Shown here: in pieces, positions 7,041 through 15,900 of the stretch
Layout of the letters: each line of letters opens with the position of its first letter
Position numbering within the stretch: position 1 is the first letter of the stretch
Virus record (IMG/VR): IMGVR_UViG_3300027985_001080
Location: 1-32,259 of that record
Origin: a virus
DNA: 32,259 nt
Reading direction: 5' to 3' (one strand)
Notes under the pieces: model-generated
Seen by the model: the letters and a program-made list of their open reading frames with translations, nothing else
Told to the model about the DNA's origin: nothing
Database searches by the model: none
Translations under genes and position numbers: made by a program

Positions 7041-7551
7041 TCACCGGCGTCGTATCGGAGCAGGCGATGGCCATCCCCACCACCGCACAGGAAGTCCTCG
7101 ACCGTTGGCGGGCGATGCCAGACAACGAACGAGCGGCGATACTACGACGCACCATCCCCCTACGGGCGCGTCGGCGACGCCACCGCCGAACCCTCCGGCT
7201 ACCAGCAGCCAGAACCCGCTGACCGCCACCACCTACCACAACCCGTGCGGAGAACGCCCACTCATCGACCCCGACCTAGGCCCGGCATTCCAGTACGGTT
7301 ACCGCGACCTGCAACGCGTCTGGCGCACCTCCGCCACGTCGCCCACCAACAACGACGGTGATCTCATCCGCGACATGCGCCGCGCCGCTGGTTTGACCCA
7401 ACGCCAGCTCGCTACCGCCATCGGCCACAGCGAGCACACCGTTTCCTGCTGGGAGCGTGGCCTGCGCCATCCTCCCCAGCATGTGCTCACCCGCATCCAC
7501 CTGTACCTCAACGAAGTCGGCTGCCCACATCCGCCACAGCATCGACCGTAG
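7024..7551 (+). CDS. XRE-family helix-turn-helix regulator
   Basis: The C-terminal half is a clear XRE/Cro-type HTH: DLIRDMRRAAGLTQRQLATA, then IGHSEHTVSCWERG, then LTRIHLYLN. The start is uncertain. The only ATG in the frame upstream of the HTH is 7024, which overlaps the previous gene and gives a His/Pro/Thr-rich stretch of about 75 residues of low quality. A later non-ATG start (around 7220, CTG) would give a 110-residue protein beginning at TATTYHNPCGERPLID, where good coding sequence begins. The family usually binds operator DNA as a dimer. It lies upstream of the packaging genes and may control late expression (inference). Confidence 0.6.
   Translation: MATTFDHRRRIGAGDGHPHHRTGSPRPLAGDARQRTSGDTTTHHPPTGASATPPPNPPATSSQNPLTATTYHNPCGERPLIDPDLGPAFQYGYRDLQRVWRTSATSPTNNDGDLIRDMRRAAGLTQRQLATAIGHSEHTVSCWERGLRHPPQHVLTRIHLYLNEVGCPHPPQHRP
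7067..7222 (+). CDS. Small ORF, 51 residues, uncertain
   Basis: ATG 7067 is preceded by GGAG (7057-7060), 6 nt away, a much better initiation context than the overlapping HTH frame has. The peptide begins MAIPTTAQEVLDRWRAMPDN and then becomes almost pure Arg (RARRRRHRR). The first 28 residues look like a genuine helical protein; the arginine-rich end may be a frame artefact. It could be a real small protein or the start of a gene broken by a frameshift. Confidence 0.35.
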   Translation: MAIPTTAQEVLDRWRAMPDNERAAILRRTIPLRARRRRHRRTLRLPAARTR

Positions 7552-7569
7552 TCGAAGCGGATACAGTGT

Positions 7570-7785
7570 GTGCGATCGTATGACGTCGTGGAGCACGCAA
7601 ACCCAGCGAAGGAAGTCACTACCGTACGTATAGCCCCGGCTGGCCGGCAACGCATCGCCGCCCGCGCCCAACGAGCCGACGTCGACTTCTCCCACATGAT
7701 CCGCCGCATGCTTGCCTACGCCGACCAGCACATGCCCGACGGCTGGACGCCCCGCACCGGTTCGTCCGCCTCTTCACCGAAGTAG
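7570..7785 (+). CDS. Small RHH-like DNA-binding protein
   Basis: The product has 71 residues from GTG 7570; GTG 7588 is an alternative, and neither has a good ribosome-binding site. The core TVRIAPAGRQRIAARAQRAD followed by VDFSHMIRRMLAYADQHMP has the strand-helix-helix pattern of ribbon-helix-helix proteins, which bind DNA as dimers through the strand (here TVRIA). Such small proteins can be regulators or antitoxin-like; no toxin partner is present. It sits immediately ahead of the terminase genes. Confidence 0.6.
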   Translation: MRSYDVVEHANPAKEVTTVRIAPAGRQRIAARAQRADVDFSHMIRRMLAYADQHMPDGWTPRTGSSASSPK

Positions 7786-7791
7786 TCCTCT

Positions 7792-8559
7792 ATGTCGAAT
7801 CCGAACCCGAACACTGACGCCCGTGACAAGGCTCCACGGTGCTCGAAACATCGCCAGCGAGATGGCCAGCACTGTAAAGCGTTCGCAGTTCGAGGAACCG
7901 ACCCCCCAGCCTGTCGTAAGCACCTGGGCGCACCGACACAAACGGCGCGTTCACGGGAGGAGCTGCGATTGACGGTGTCCCGTTGGGGGTTGGGAGACAT
8001 CGCGGTCGATCCGGGCGTGGTGATGGTGCGGCTGGTGTCCCAGTCGGCGCAGCGGATCGAACTGTATGCCGACCTGCTGGAGAGGGCGTACGAGGCGGCC
8101 GAGCGGCTCCGTCGGGCACACGACGCCGAAGACCTGGTGGTGCAGCAGATGGACCCGGACTTGGATCGGCCTGAGGATCCATCGGTGCAGGCGGCCCGGC
8201 ATGACCTGCGGCGTATCTTCACCACCGGCGGGGTAGCGGCGTTGATCGGCTACAAGTTCGACGCCGACCGGGACGGCCGGGTCTACGCCTCCGAGGAGGC
8301 GGTACGCGGGCTGGCGAGGTTGGAGGCTGAGGAGCGGGACCGCTGTGCTGGTTTCGCCGCGAAGGCGGTTGCGGCCGGGCTGGCGGAGCGGCAGGTACGC
8401 ATCGCTGAACGGCATGGCCGGCTGATGGCTTCCACCTTCCGCGGTGCGCTCGATGACGCCGACGTTCCTGTAGGGGTCCGGCAGCGGATCGAACAGGCGT
8501 TCGCGCGTCGAATGTCCATACTTGCCGGGGATCGTGTGATCGACGGGACGCCTGTGTGA
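7792..8559 (+). CDS. terS: Terminase small subunit (putative)
   Basis: The product has 255 residues. It precedes the large terminase with a GTGA overlap, the standard position of the small, DNA-recognising packaging subunit. The N-terminus has a zinc-knuckle-like group Cys17, Cys28, Cys41 and His44 (RCSKHRQRDGQHCKA ... ACRKH), common in actinophage small terminases. The middle is helical and charged (AQRIELYADLLERAYEAAERL), and the C-terminal third (EEAVRGLARLEAEERDRC, GLAERQVRIAERHG) fits an oligomerisation and coiled-coil region. Assignment rests on layout and position; no classical N-terminal HTH is obvious. Confidence 0.75.
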   Translation: MSNPNPNTDARDKAPRCSKHRQRDGQHCKAFAVRGTDPPACRKHLGAPTQTARSREELRLTVSRWGLGDIAVDPGVVMVRLVSQSAQRIELYADLLERAYEAAERLRRAHDAEDLVVQQMDPDLDRPEDPSVQAARHDLRRIFTTGGVAALIGYKFDADRDGRVYASEEAVRGLARLEAEERDRCAGFAAKAVAAGLAERQVRIAERHGRLMASTFRGALDDADVPVGVRQRIEQAFARRMSILAGDRVIDGTPV

Positions 8560-10142
8560 CACTCGACGCGGAACCGTTCCCAGACTCCGATCGGGCGTTC
8601 ATTCGTACGATCTTCTCCGACCTGTTCGGGTCTGATCCGAAGGTTGGGCGTGACCCTACCGACCAGGATGCGTTGACAGATCCGGTTACGGTGGCGGCGC
8701 ATCTGGATCCGACGTATCGGGTACGCGCGCACCTGCGGGTGATCGGTGGCGAGTACGCGAAGCTACTTGCGGACAAGCTTGCGTACGAGCAGAACCGCAG
8801 GGCTCCACGCCTGATGGTCAACACTCCGCCTCAGGTGGGGAAGACTGTTTCTGCGGTGGAGTGGGCCGCGTTCTGGTGGCTGTGTCTTTTCCCCCGCGAC
8901 CGGGTGATCATTGGTTGTTACAACAGTGACCTGGCCGTAGACCGCGGTACAGCCATCCGACGGCTGATCAACACCTATGGGGGGCGGTACGGTCTCGCGT
9001 TGGAGCGCGGGTCGTCGGCGAAGAAGGACTGGCGGCTGACCAGCGGTGGCGGCGTCTTGAGCGTCGGTGTCGCTGCCGGTGTCACAGGCAAACCCGGCAA
9101 TTTCATCATCATCGATGATCCGACGAAATCTCGGGCGGAAGCGGACTCGCCAACCTACCGGAAAGCGGTATCCGACTGGTATTCGGCGGACCTGATGACC
9201 CGACGTTCCCCCGGCGCCCCAGTGGTGATCATCCAAACGCCGTGGACTCCACACGATCTTCGCGCGCAGGTACTTGCCCACGACGGGCGCATCGAAGACG
9301 GCGGACGGTGGCGTGTCGTTGTCATGCCAGCCCTGTGCACCGACCCGGCAACCGATCCGCTCGGCCGGGCATACGGTGATCCCCTTCCCCATCCCGCCGT
9401 CGACGAGGGCGACCGGGACGGCCTACTTGCGCACTGGGCGGAGCAGCGGGCCACTACGATGGTCCGAGATTGGATGGCGTTGTACCAGTGTGATCCGAAA
9501 CCTCAGGAAGGAACCCTCCTTGCCGGGGACCTGCTGGTCGAGCGGCGCTGTTACACGGCCGGGAACGTGTGCGCGCCTCCGCAGCGGGTGGCGGTGGCGG
9601 TTGACCCGTCCGGTGGTGGCCGGGACACCGCCGGTGTGGTGGCTGGCTACCTCGGCGATGACCAGCGGCTGTACTTGACGCATGACCGGTCCGGGGTGAT
9701 GTCATCGGAGGCGTGGTCTCGTGTGGCGTGTGAGCTGGCGCAGGAGACGAACGCGGAGTTGATTGTCTGCGAGGTCAACTTCGGGGGTGATCTGTGTACC
9801 CTTGCGATCCGTACGGCGTGGGAGGCGCTGCGCCGCGAGCATCCGCACCGGTTCGGGACCATCTGCCCGCGGATCGTCGCCGTTCGTGCCAGGCGGGGCA
9901 AGATGCTTCGCGCTGAGCCGATCGCCCAGCAGTGGCAAGAGGATCGGATCCGTACTGCGGCGTTCCTACCTGAGCTTGAAAGCGAGTGGGTTTCGTGGCT
10001 TCCGGGCCCGGAGTCTCCGGGCCGGATCGACGCGTCGGTGTACCTCGCGTACGAGCTGTTGCCGGTGCCGCAGTCGGGTGAGTCGACGGTGGCGGGCGCG
10101 CAGCATATGGCCGGAGCTAACCTGCTTCCATGGGGCCGCTAG
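8556..10142 (+). CDS. terL: Terminase large subunit (packaging ATPase and nuclease)
   Basis: The product has 528 residues from GTG 8556, overlapping the small-subunit stop. It is the motor that pumps DNA through the portal and cuts the concatemer. The ATPase half has Walker A TPPQVGKT (Lys96), a WWLCLFPRDRVIIGCYN segment, and Walker B FIIIDDP (Asp187/Asp188). The nuclease half has an RNase H-like fold with VAVDPSGGG (Asp350), CEVNFGGD, and GRIDASVYL (Asp492) as probable metal ligands. Length and motif order match actinophage TerL proteins of the DNA packaging family. It is followed by a 91-bp gap before the Acb2-like gene. Confidence 0.93.
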   Translation: MTLDAEPFPDSDRAFIRTIFSDLFGSDPKVGRDPTDQDALTDPVTVAAHLDPTYRVRAHLRVIGGEYAKLLADKLAYEQNRRAPRLMVNTPPQVGKTVSAVEWAAFWWLCLFPRDRVIIGCYNSDLAVDRGTAIRRLINTYGGRYGLALERGSSAKKDWRLTSGGGVLSVGVAAGVTGKPGNFIIIDDPTKSRAEADSPTYRKAVSDWYSADLMTRRSPGAPVVIIQTPWTPHDLRAQVLAHDGRIEDGGRWRVVVMPALCTDPATDPLGRAYGDPLPHPAVDEGDRDGLLAHWAEQRATTMVRDWMALYQCDPKPQEGTLLAGDLLVERRCYTAGNVCAPPQRVAVAVDPSGGGRDTAGVVAGYLGDDQRLYLTHDRSGVMSSEAWSRVACELAQETNAELIVCEVNFGGDLCTLAIRTAWEALRREHPHRFGTICPRIVAVRARRGKMLRAEPIAQQWQEDRIRTAAFLPELESEWVSWLPGPESPGRIDASVYLAYELLPVPQSGESTVAGAQHMAGANLLPWGR

Positions 10143-10173
10143 TGGAGGAGCAGCAATAACATAACCGGGAGAC

Positions 10174-10215
10174 GTGACGTGCCGCTACGGTGACTGTGGT
10201 CGATGTAGCCGTTGA
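10174..10215 (+). CDS. Possible 13-residue Cys-rich peptide
   Basis: In the 91-bp gap after the terminase a GTG at 10174 opens VTCRYGDCGRCSR, then a stop. Three cysteines in 13 residues resemble a zinc knuckle like those in neighbouring small genes. GGGAG (10167-10171) is too close for a comfortable ribosome-binding site. Low confidence; it may be chance. Confidence 0.25.
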   Translation: MTCRYGDCGRCSR

Positions 10216-10233
10216 TGCTCATACCCTCCACCC

Positions 10234-10641
10234 ATGGCCGCATACCCCGAAGACGACGTCACCCGCCGCTTCACCCACCACCCCCCAACCCGGCCCGGCA
10301 TCGCCGAACTCCACGAACACGTCCGCGGTGAATGCGCCGACCTCGCCACCGAACTCAACCGGATCATGCCGAGCTGCTACGAGGCTAGGCGCGCCATCGA
10401 CGCCGTAGACGACGCCTGCAAACACGCCAACGCGGCGGTAGCCCGCTGGATGAACTACGAGGCGGCCCCGGTGCCCGCAGTCGGTGACCTGGAAGCAAGT
10501 CGTGTCGCTGAGATCCTCGCCCAGGAGGTGCGGGGCGGTGAGTCGGTGTCAGCGGTGATGTTGCGCCTGCTGGACGAGTTGATGCGGTATCGGGGGCACG
10601 CCGCGGCGTCGGCCGCCATGACGAACGGCAGGGCCCTCTGA
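10234..10641 (+). CDS. Acb2/Tad1 hairpin-family protein (putative nucleotide sponge)
   Basis: The product has 135 residues from ATG 10234. No ribosome-binding site is visible and TACCCT lies 6 nt upstream, so a leaderless transcript is possible. Residues 11-72 match the hairpin domain I know from Acb2 and Tad1-related phage proteins: FTHHPP at 13-18, then HEHVRGECADLATELNRIMP (27-46), then a helix with the typical end HANAAVAR at 64-71. Acb2 oligomers sequester cyclic di- and trinucleotides and so block CBASS; some relatives also bind the gcADPR signals of Thoeris. Actinophages carry many untested members. The C-terminal part (about 75-135) is a helical extension (VAEILAQEVRGGESVSAVML) not needed in the minimal family. 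Family membership is by motif recall; activity is inference. Confidence 0.65.
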   Translation: MAAYPEDDVTRRFTHHPPTRPGIAELHEHVRGECADLATELNRIMPSCYEARRAIDAVDDACKHANAAVARWMNYEAAPVPAVGDLEASRVAEILAQEVRGGESVSAVMLRLLDELMRYRGHAAASAAMTNGRAL

Positions 10642-11066
10642 TGCCCGCCTGGCTGCTCGTACTGCTCATCTTCCTGGCTACCCATCGGATCACCCGGCTG
10701 ACTGTCGCCGACAACGTGCCCATGGTGAAGATCCCCCGCGATGCGGCGATCCGATACCTCGACCCCACACCGCAGCAGGTTGCCATCAACCCGATGGTGA
10801 AAGGCCACTGGGGTGGTACCGGCCGGGCGCTCGCCTACCTGCTCGAATGCCCGTGGTGCATGTCCGTGTACGTGGCCGCGGTTGTGGTGGTGGTGACCGA
10901 CTGGTGCACGTCTGTGCCGGTGCCGTGGCTGGTGTGGATCGCCGCGTCCAGCGTGACCGGATTGATCGCTGATGTCAGCGCCCGTGTCGATCAGCGGCAT
11001 GAACTGGCGGAGATCGAGAAGCGTCGGGCGACGTTCGCCGAGCAGCGGGAGACGGGGCAGCGGTGA
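10641..11066 (+). CDS. DUF1360-like membrane protein
   Basis: The product has 141 residues and its ATG overlaps the previous stop. An N-terminal hydrophobic helix (PAWLLVLLIFLATHR) leads into ITRLTVAD. ALAYLLECPWCMSVYVAAVV carries the CPWCxSVY signature of the family, followed by another membrane segment (VPWLVWIAASSVTGLIAD) and a charged, cytoplasmic C-terminal helix. The protein is expected in the membrane. The function of this widespread actinophage family is unknown to me. It is co-translated with the Acb2-like gene upstream and the zinc-knuckle peptide downstream. Confidence 0.75.
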   Translation: MPAWLLVLLIFLATHRITRLTVADNVPMVKIPRDAAIRYLDPTPQQVAINPMVKGHWGGTGRALAYLLECPWCMSVYVAAVVVVVTDWCTSVPVPWLVWIAASSVTGLIADVSARVDQRHELAEIEKRRATFAEQRETGQR

Positions 11067-11179
11067 ACGGCTTCGTTTGCCCGCCGTGCCGTGCCGGTCG
11101 GCATGGTCAGTGTGCTGGTTCGGGCTGGTGTGACTGCCAACACCGCACAACACTGACCGTCATCGATAGACGCCGGTAG
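11063..11179 (+). CDS. 38-residue zinc-knuckle protein
   Basis: The GTG overlaps the stop of the membrane protein (GTGA), a normal coupling arrangement here. The short product has the cluster CPPCRAGRHGQCAGSGWCDC followed by QH, that is five cysteines and two histidines in about 23 residues. This should bind one or two zinc ions. Similar tiny proteins are common between packaging and portal genes of actinophages; their function is unknown. Confidence 0.6.
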   Translation: MNGFVCPPCRAGRHGQCAGSGWCDCQHRTTLTVIDRRR

Positions 11180-11180
11180 A

Positions 11181-11231
11181 CGCCTACCATCCCCCCACAA
11201 GGCCCACACAACCACGGGGGTGACGTAGGCG
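11181..11231 (+). promoter_or_regulatory. Inverted repeat covering the portal ribosome-binding site
   Basis: The 52-bp gap before the portal gene is bracketed by CGCCTAC (11181-11187) and GTAGGCG (11225-11231), with an inner CCCCC/GGGGG pair that could extend the stem across a small internal loop. The GGGGGTGA that would act as ribosome-binding site lies inside the right arm and the ATG follows directly. Folding would hide the start signal. Confidence 0.4.
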
Positions 11232-12896
11232 ATGCCCGACCGCATCCGCGCGGCGGCACCCCCACCGCCCCTACACCCACTCACCGCCTCCGCCCAGATC
11301 ATCGCCGAAGCCCAAGCCAGCAGAAACAACAAAATCTGGCAGTACGAGTCGTGGCAGCAAGAGGCGTGGGGCTTCTACGACAGCCTCGGCGAATTCGAAT
11401 TCGGTGTCGGCTGGCTGTCCGCCGCCCTGTCCCGGGTACGGCTGACCGCCGCTGAGCTCGTCCCCGGAGGCGACGAACCCGAACTAGTCTGCGACGGGCC
11501 GGCAGCCGAGCTGGTCGAACAGCTCGGCGGCGGCATCGCCGGACGCGCCCAGATCATGAAACAGTTCGGGTTGCACCTGTCCGTGCCTGGTGAATGCTGG
11601 CTGGTCGCCGAACGCTACGACCGGCGTATCCCCCTCGCCCAGGCCGACTGGACGGTCAAGTCCACTGACGAGATCCGTCCGCTTCGCGGCGCGGATGGCG
11701 GCTATGAGATCCGAGTCGACGACAACGGGTGGCGGGCGTTGGCGCCGGAGTCGCTGCCGGTGCGGGTGTGGGATCCGCATCCACGCTGGTCGTGGAGGGC
11801 GACCTCAGCGGCCCGCTCCGCTATTCCGATCATGCGGACGGTTGAGCTACTCAACCGGCGCATCATCGCCACGCTGGTGTCTCGGCTGGCGATGAACGGG
11901 CTCCTGCTGATCCCGCAGGAGTACACGATCAACGCCCCCGCCGAGTACCAGGACAAGCCGGATCCGTTCGTGGCGATGCTCATCGACATCGCCGGGCGGA
12001 ACATCCGCGAACCTGGGTCGGCGACCGCGTCCATCCCGATCCCGTTGAAGTTTGCCTCCGAAGCCATCGACAAGTGGCGGCACTTGACTTTCGGTGACGG
12101 CGTCGACAGGGACTTGATCGATGAGCGGGAGCGTGAACTTAACCGGCTCGCCACCACGCTGAACTTGCCCACCGAAGTGTTGACCGGAATCGGCAAGATC
12201 AACCATTGGGGCCAGTGGCAGATGGAGGAATCCGGCATCAAAATGCACGTGTCCCCGGTCGCGGAAACGATCGTCGGCGCGTTGACCGTCGGATACATGC
12301 ACCCGCTGCTGAAAGCCGGCGGACATGACATGGTCGGCCCCAACGGCGGAAAGATCATCATCTGGTATGACCCGTCAGAACTGGTGGCCCGCCCCGACAA
12401 GTCACAGCAGGCGCTATCCGCCCACGACCGGATAGTCATATCCGACACGGCACTACGCCGCGAATCCGGCCTGGACGAGGCCGACGCCCCCACCGACGAC
12501 GAGGTACGCCGCCAACTGCTGGTCAAACTCGTCTCCGCCGGCAACGTACAAGCGTACGAATCCCTGACCGGTGAACGGCTCGGCGTCGCCAGCCATCCCA
12601 CCGCCGGCCCTGAAACTCTGGCCCCCGACGTGCCGCAACCCAGCGGCCCGGGTGGCGACGGCGCATCACCGCCTAAACCTGCGGTCACGCCGGGGGCCAG
12701 AACCCCACCCGACACCCGCGGAAAGCCACCACCCACCCCAGGCGAGGAGGCGATGGCGGACCTGTCCCGGCGGGTCACCGCCATGATGCCCGAACGGGTT
12801 CCATCCGCCGCCGGTATGCGGGCACCACCAGCCTCCCAGGTCAACGGTGTACGACACAGCAGGGACGGCCCCACAGGCGGGAAACGGCTTAGGTGA
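11232..12896 (+). CDS. Portal protein
   Basis: The product has 554 residues from ATG 11232. Portals form the dodecameric ring at the capsid vertex through which DNA passes. Supporting features: position directly after the terminase block and before the MuF/protease gene; an N-terminal segment KIWQYESWQQEAWGFYDSLG and EFGVGWLSAALSRV; the central MRTVELLNRRIIATLVSRL helix; DERERELNRLATTLNLPTEV followed by NHWGQWQMEESG, typical of actinophage portals; and a Pro/Gly-rich, disordered C-terminus from about residue 460. The last part overlaps the upstream reading frame of the next gene. Confidence 0.9.
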   Translation: MPDRIRAAAPPPPLHPLTASAQIIAEAQASRNNKIWQYESWQQEAWGFYDSLGEFEFGVGWLSAALSRVRLTAAELVPGGDEPELVCDGPAAELVEQLGGGIAGRAQIMKQFGLHLSVPGECWLVAERYDRRIPLAQADWTVKSTDEIRPLRGADGGYEIRVDDNGWRALAPESLPVRVWDPHPRWSWRATSAARSAIPIMRTVELLNRRIIATLVSRLAMNGLLLIPQEYTINAPAEYQDKPDPFVAMLIDIAGRNIREPGSATASIPIPLKFASEAIDKWRHLTFGDGVDRDLIDERERELNRLATTLNLPTEVLTGIGKINHWGQWQMEESGIKMHVSPVAETIVGALTVGYMHPLLKAGGHDMVGPNGGKIIIWYDPSELVARPDKSQQALSAHDRIVISDTALRRESGLDEADAPTDDEVRRQLLVKLVSAGNVQAYESLTGERLGVASHPTAGPETLAPDVPQPSGPGGDGASPPKPAVTPGARTPPDTRGKPPPTPGEEAMADLSRRVTAMMPERVPSAAGMRAPPASQVNGVRHSRDGPTGGKRLR

Positions 12897-12900
12897 GCAG

Positions 12901-15900
12901 GTGGCACGGCGGATACGAGGCTTGAACGACCGGCGCCGAGACGGGCTGATCGCCGCGGTTGAGGCGCTGGTCGTGCGGCTGCTACACCTGACCGTCAACG
13001 CCGCCGCCCGGCTGATCGACGTGGCGACGTCGCGGGAAACCGTGTCAGACGACAGTCTCGCGATCATCCCGGCGGGGTGGACGACCCGCGTCGATGACAC
13101 GCTGCTACCGGAAGTTGCCACGGTGTGGCAGGAGACGTCGCAGGCGCTGCTGGACGACGCCGACGCGTTCGGCGTCGACGTACCAGAACAACTGCTCACA
13201 CCGGACGCGTCCCAGTTTCTCGCCTCAGCACGAAACCGGCTGGTCGGCATCGGCGACGACGTGTGGGACACGGCCCGGAAGCAGCTAGCCGCCGGGGTCG
13301 CCGCCGGTGAAGGTGTCGACGAGCTGGCCGCCCGGGTCGCCGCCTCTGCCGGCCTGACGCGGGAACGGGCGATGCTGATCGCCCGCACCGAAGTCATCGC
13401 CGCATCCAACGCGGCGTCGTTGGCTACTGCGTCGCTGCTGGGCGAGGCCGGGATGGTGAAGGAGTGGCTGGCCACCCCGGATGCCCGCACCCGGGAAACT
13501 CACCGGGTCGCCGACGGGCAGCGGGTTCCGTTGACGGATCAGTTCACCGTCGGCGGGGCGGCGTTGATGTTCCCCGGTGATCCGACCGGACCACCCGACC
13601 AGGTGATCAACTGCCGGTGTTCGATCGCCTACGTTTTCGATCAGAGACAGGAGACTGTCGTGGACGACACCGGACAGCCGATCGTGGCCGCCGCTGAAAC
13701 ACATGCCGGCGCCATGGTTGCGCTCATCCCCGCCGACACCGACGCTCAACGCCTCGCCGTTGACGGAGGCGAGCCGGTCGACCAGCTACACGTCACCGTC
13801 GCCTACCTCGGCGACGCTGCCAGTTGCCCCGGCCACATCCGCAAACGGATCATCTCCGATCTGGAAGACGCCGCCGCCGGCTGGCCGCCGCTTTCCGCCG
13901 ACGGGTTCGCGATCAGCGTGTTCAACCCGCCCGGCCACACCAGCATGGCCGACGGCAAGGACCGGGACACGTGCGTGACGCTCGGCGTGTCCGGTGACGA
14001 CCTCGAAGACGTGTACGACACCGTTTCCGAAGTGGTTCAGGATGCCGCCGACCCGGACGAGTGGACGCTCCCACGGCAGCACAGCCCGTGGGCGCCACAC
14101 ATGACGTTGCAGTACACCGACGATGTCACCCGCACCGTCGACCTGGTCGACCGGGCCGGGCCGGTCACGTTCGACCGGCTGCGGGTGACGTTCGGCGACG
14201 ACACCGTCGACATTCCTCTCACCGGCGAGGACCTCGCCGACGACATGGCCGATGTGGCCGGCGACGCCGAAGACGACACCGACTGGGATGCGTACTTCAA
14301 CGCCGCGATCCAGGAGTTCCTGCAAAACGATCGCCCCTTGCGCGAGTACTGGGTGCACGGCAAAGGCGCGTTGAAGATCCGCTGGCCGCAGAAGGGTGCG
14401 TTCAAACGCTGCGTCCGCCAGCTACGCAAGTATGTGCGGGACCCGAAAGGACTGTGCGCCGTGTACTACCGGGAAGCAAACGGCCGCTGGCCGGGGTCGA
14501 AGAAGAAGCACAGCGCCGCCTCCCTGGACGTTTTGCAGGTGGACGAACCCGACCAGCCGATGGTGGAACCGGACCAGCCGGACCAGCCGGCGCCGATGCC
14601 GGAAGACGGCACCGGTATCGGCTTCGCGCCCGGCGAGCACTGGCACGCCATCATGCATGTTGAGGGAGTGTCGACTGGTCTGCGCACCTACACCGGGTTG
14701 ACGTGGCGGGAACCACCGTTCGCATTCCACTGGGCCATCCAGTCGGCCGCACATGGTGGCACACCCGAAACCGTGCAGGTGGGTTTGGTCACCCGCGTCG
14801 AACGTCACGGCGACGCCATCCACGGCTGGGGCACCCTCGACCTCGGCTCCGACGATGGCAGCGAGTACGCCCGTAAACTCGCCGCCGGGTTCGCCCGCTG
14901 GGTGTCGATCGGTTTGGACGAGTCGTTCAAGGAATCAGATATCGAATACATGTGGCCCGACGGCGCCGACATGTTCGACACCGAGCCGGAAGAGATGCTC
15001 ATCACCAGCGGCCGGATCGGCGAGTTGACCGCCGTGTCGGTGCCCGCACAGCAGGAGGCCGTCGTGGAACCGTCCCCGGAACTGCTCGCCGTGTTCGACG
15101 TCGTCACCGAGCCGATGACCGCCGCGGCGGTCGGCGTGCACAAGACCGGCACCACCGACGATCCGTGGGACGCCGACATGATGGTCAAACGGCTACCGTC
15201 ACCGATGCCGGTCGAAACAGCCCGCGATGTGTACGCGTGGATCGATGAATCCCGCATCCAAGACGGCATGATCCCGAAAGACGCGTGTAAGTTCCCCCAC
15301 CATCAGGTGTCCGCTGACGGGCGGCCGGGTGCGGCGAACCTGGTCGGATGTTCACGGACGATCGGCGCGTTACACGGTGCGCGGGGCCGCGAGCCGGACA
15401 TTCCCGACGCCGACCGGCGTGGCGTGTACAACCATGTGGCCGCGCACCTGCGTTCCGCGGACCGGGAGGTGCCCGACTTCACCGCATCATCGTCCCCGAC
15501 GGTGGTCGTCGCCGCCGGACACACGATCACCATCCCGGACGTTCCCCCCGCCGGCTGGTTCACCGAACCGGACGATGTCGGTGTGGAAGGCGCGTTGACC
15601 GTCACCGACGGCGGACGTATCTACGGCTACCTCGCCCCCGCCGGCATCGCTCACCGCTCATTCACCGACCGGCGGGTTGAGGTGCCGATGGGTAACGTCG
15701 ACTACTCCCGGTGGATGGGTGGAGAAGCCCTGGTTGCCGGTGGCGGGCGGGTCGTGGCCGGGCCAATCACGATGGAATGCGGGCACCTGCCCCCCGGCGC
15801 GTCGGCGGCCAGCCGGGTACGTATGGAGCACTACGACAACACCTGTTCGGTGGTGGCGAAAGCAGCTATCGGGGAGAACCGGCACGGGGTGTGGATCGCC

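Noticed and set aside
11702-12907. Minus-strand frame of 401 codons opposite the portal gene
   Set aside because: Ser/Arg/Pro-rich shadow of the portal coding sequence with no start context.
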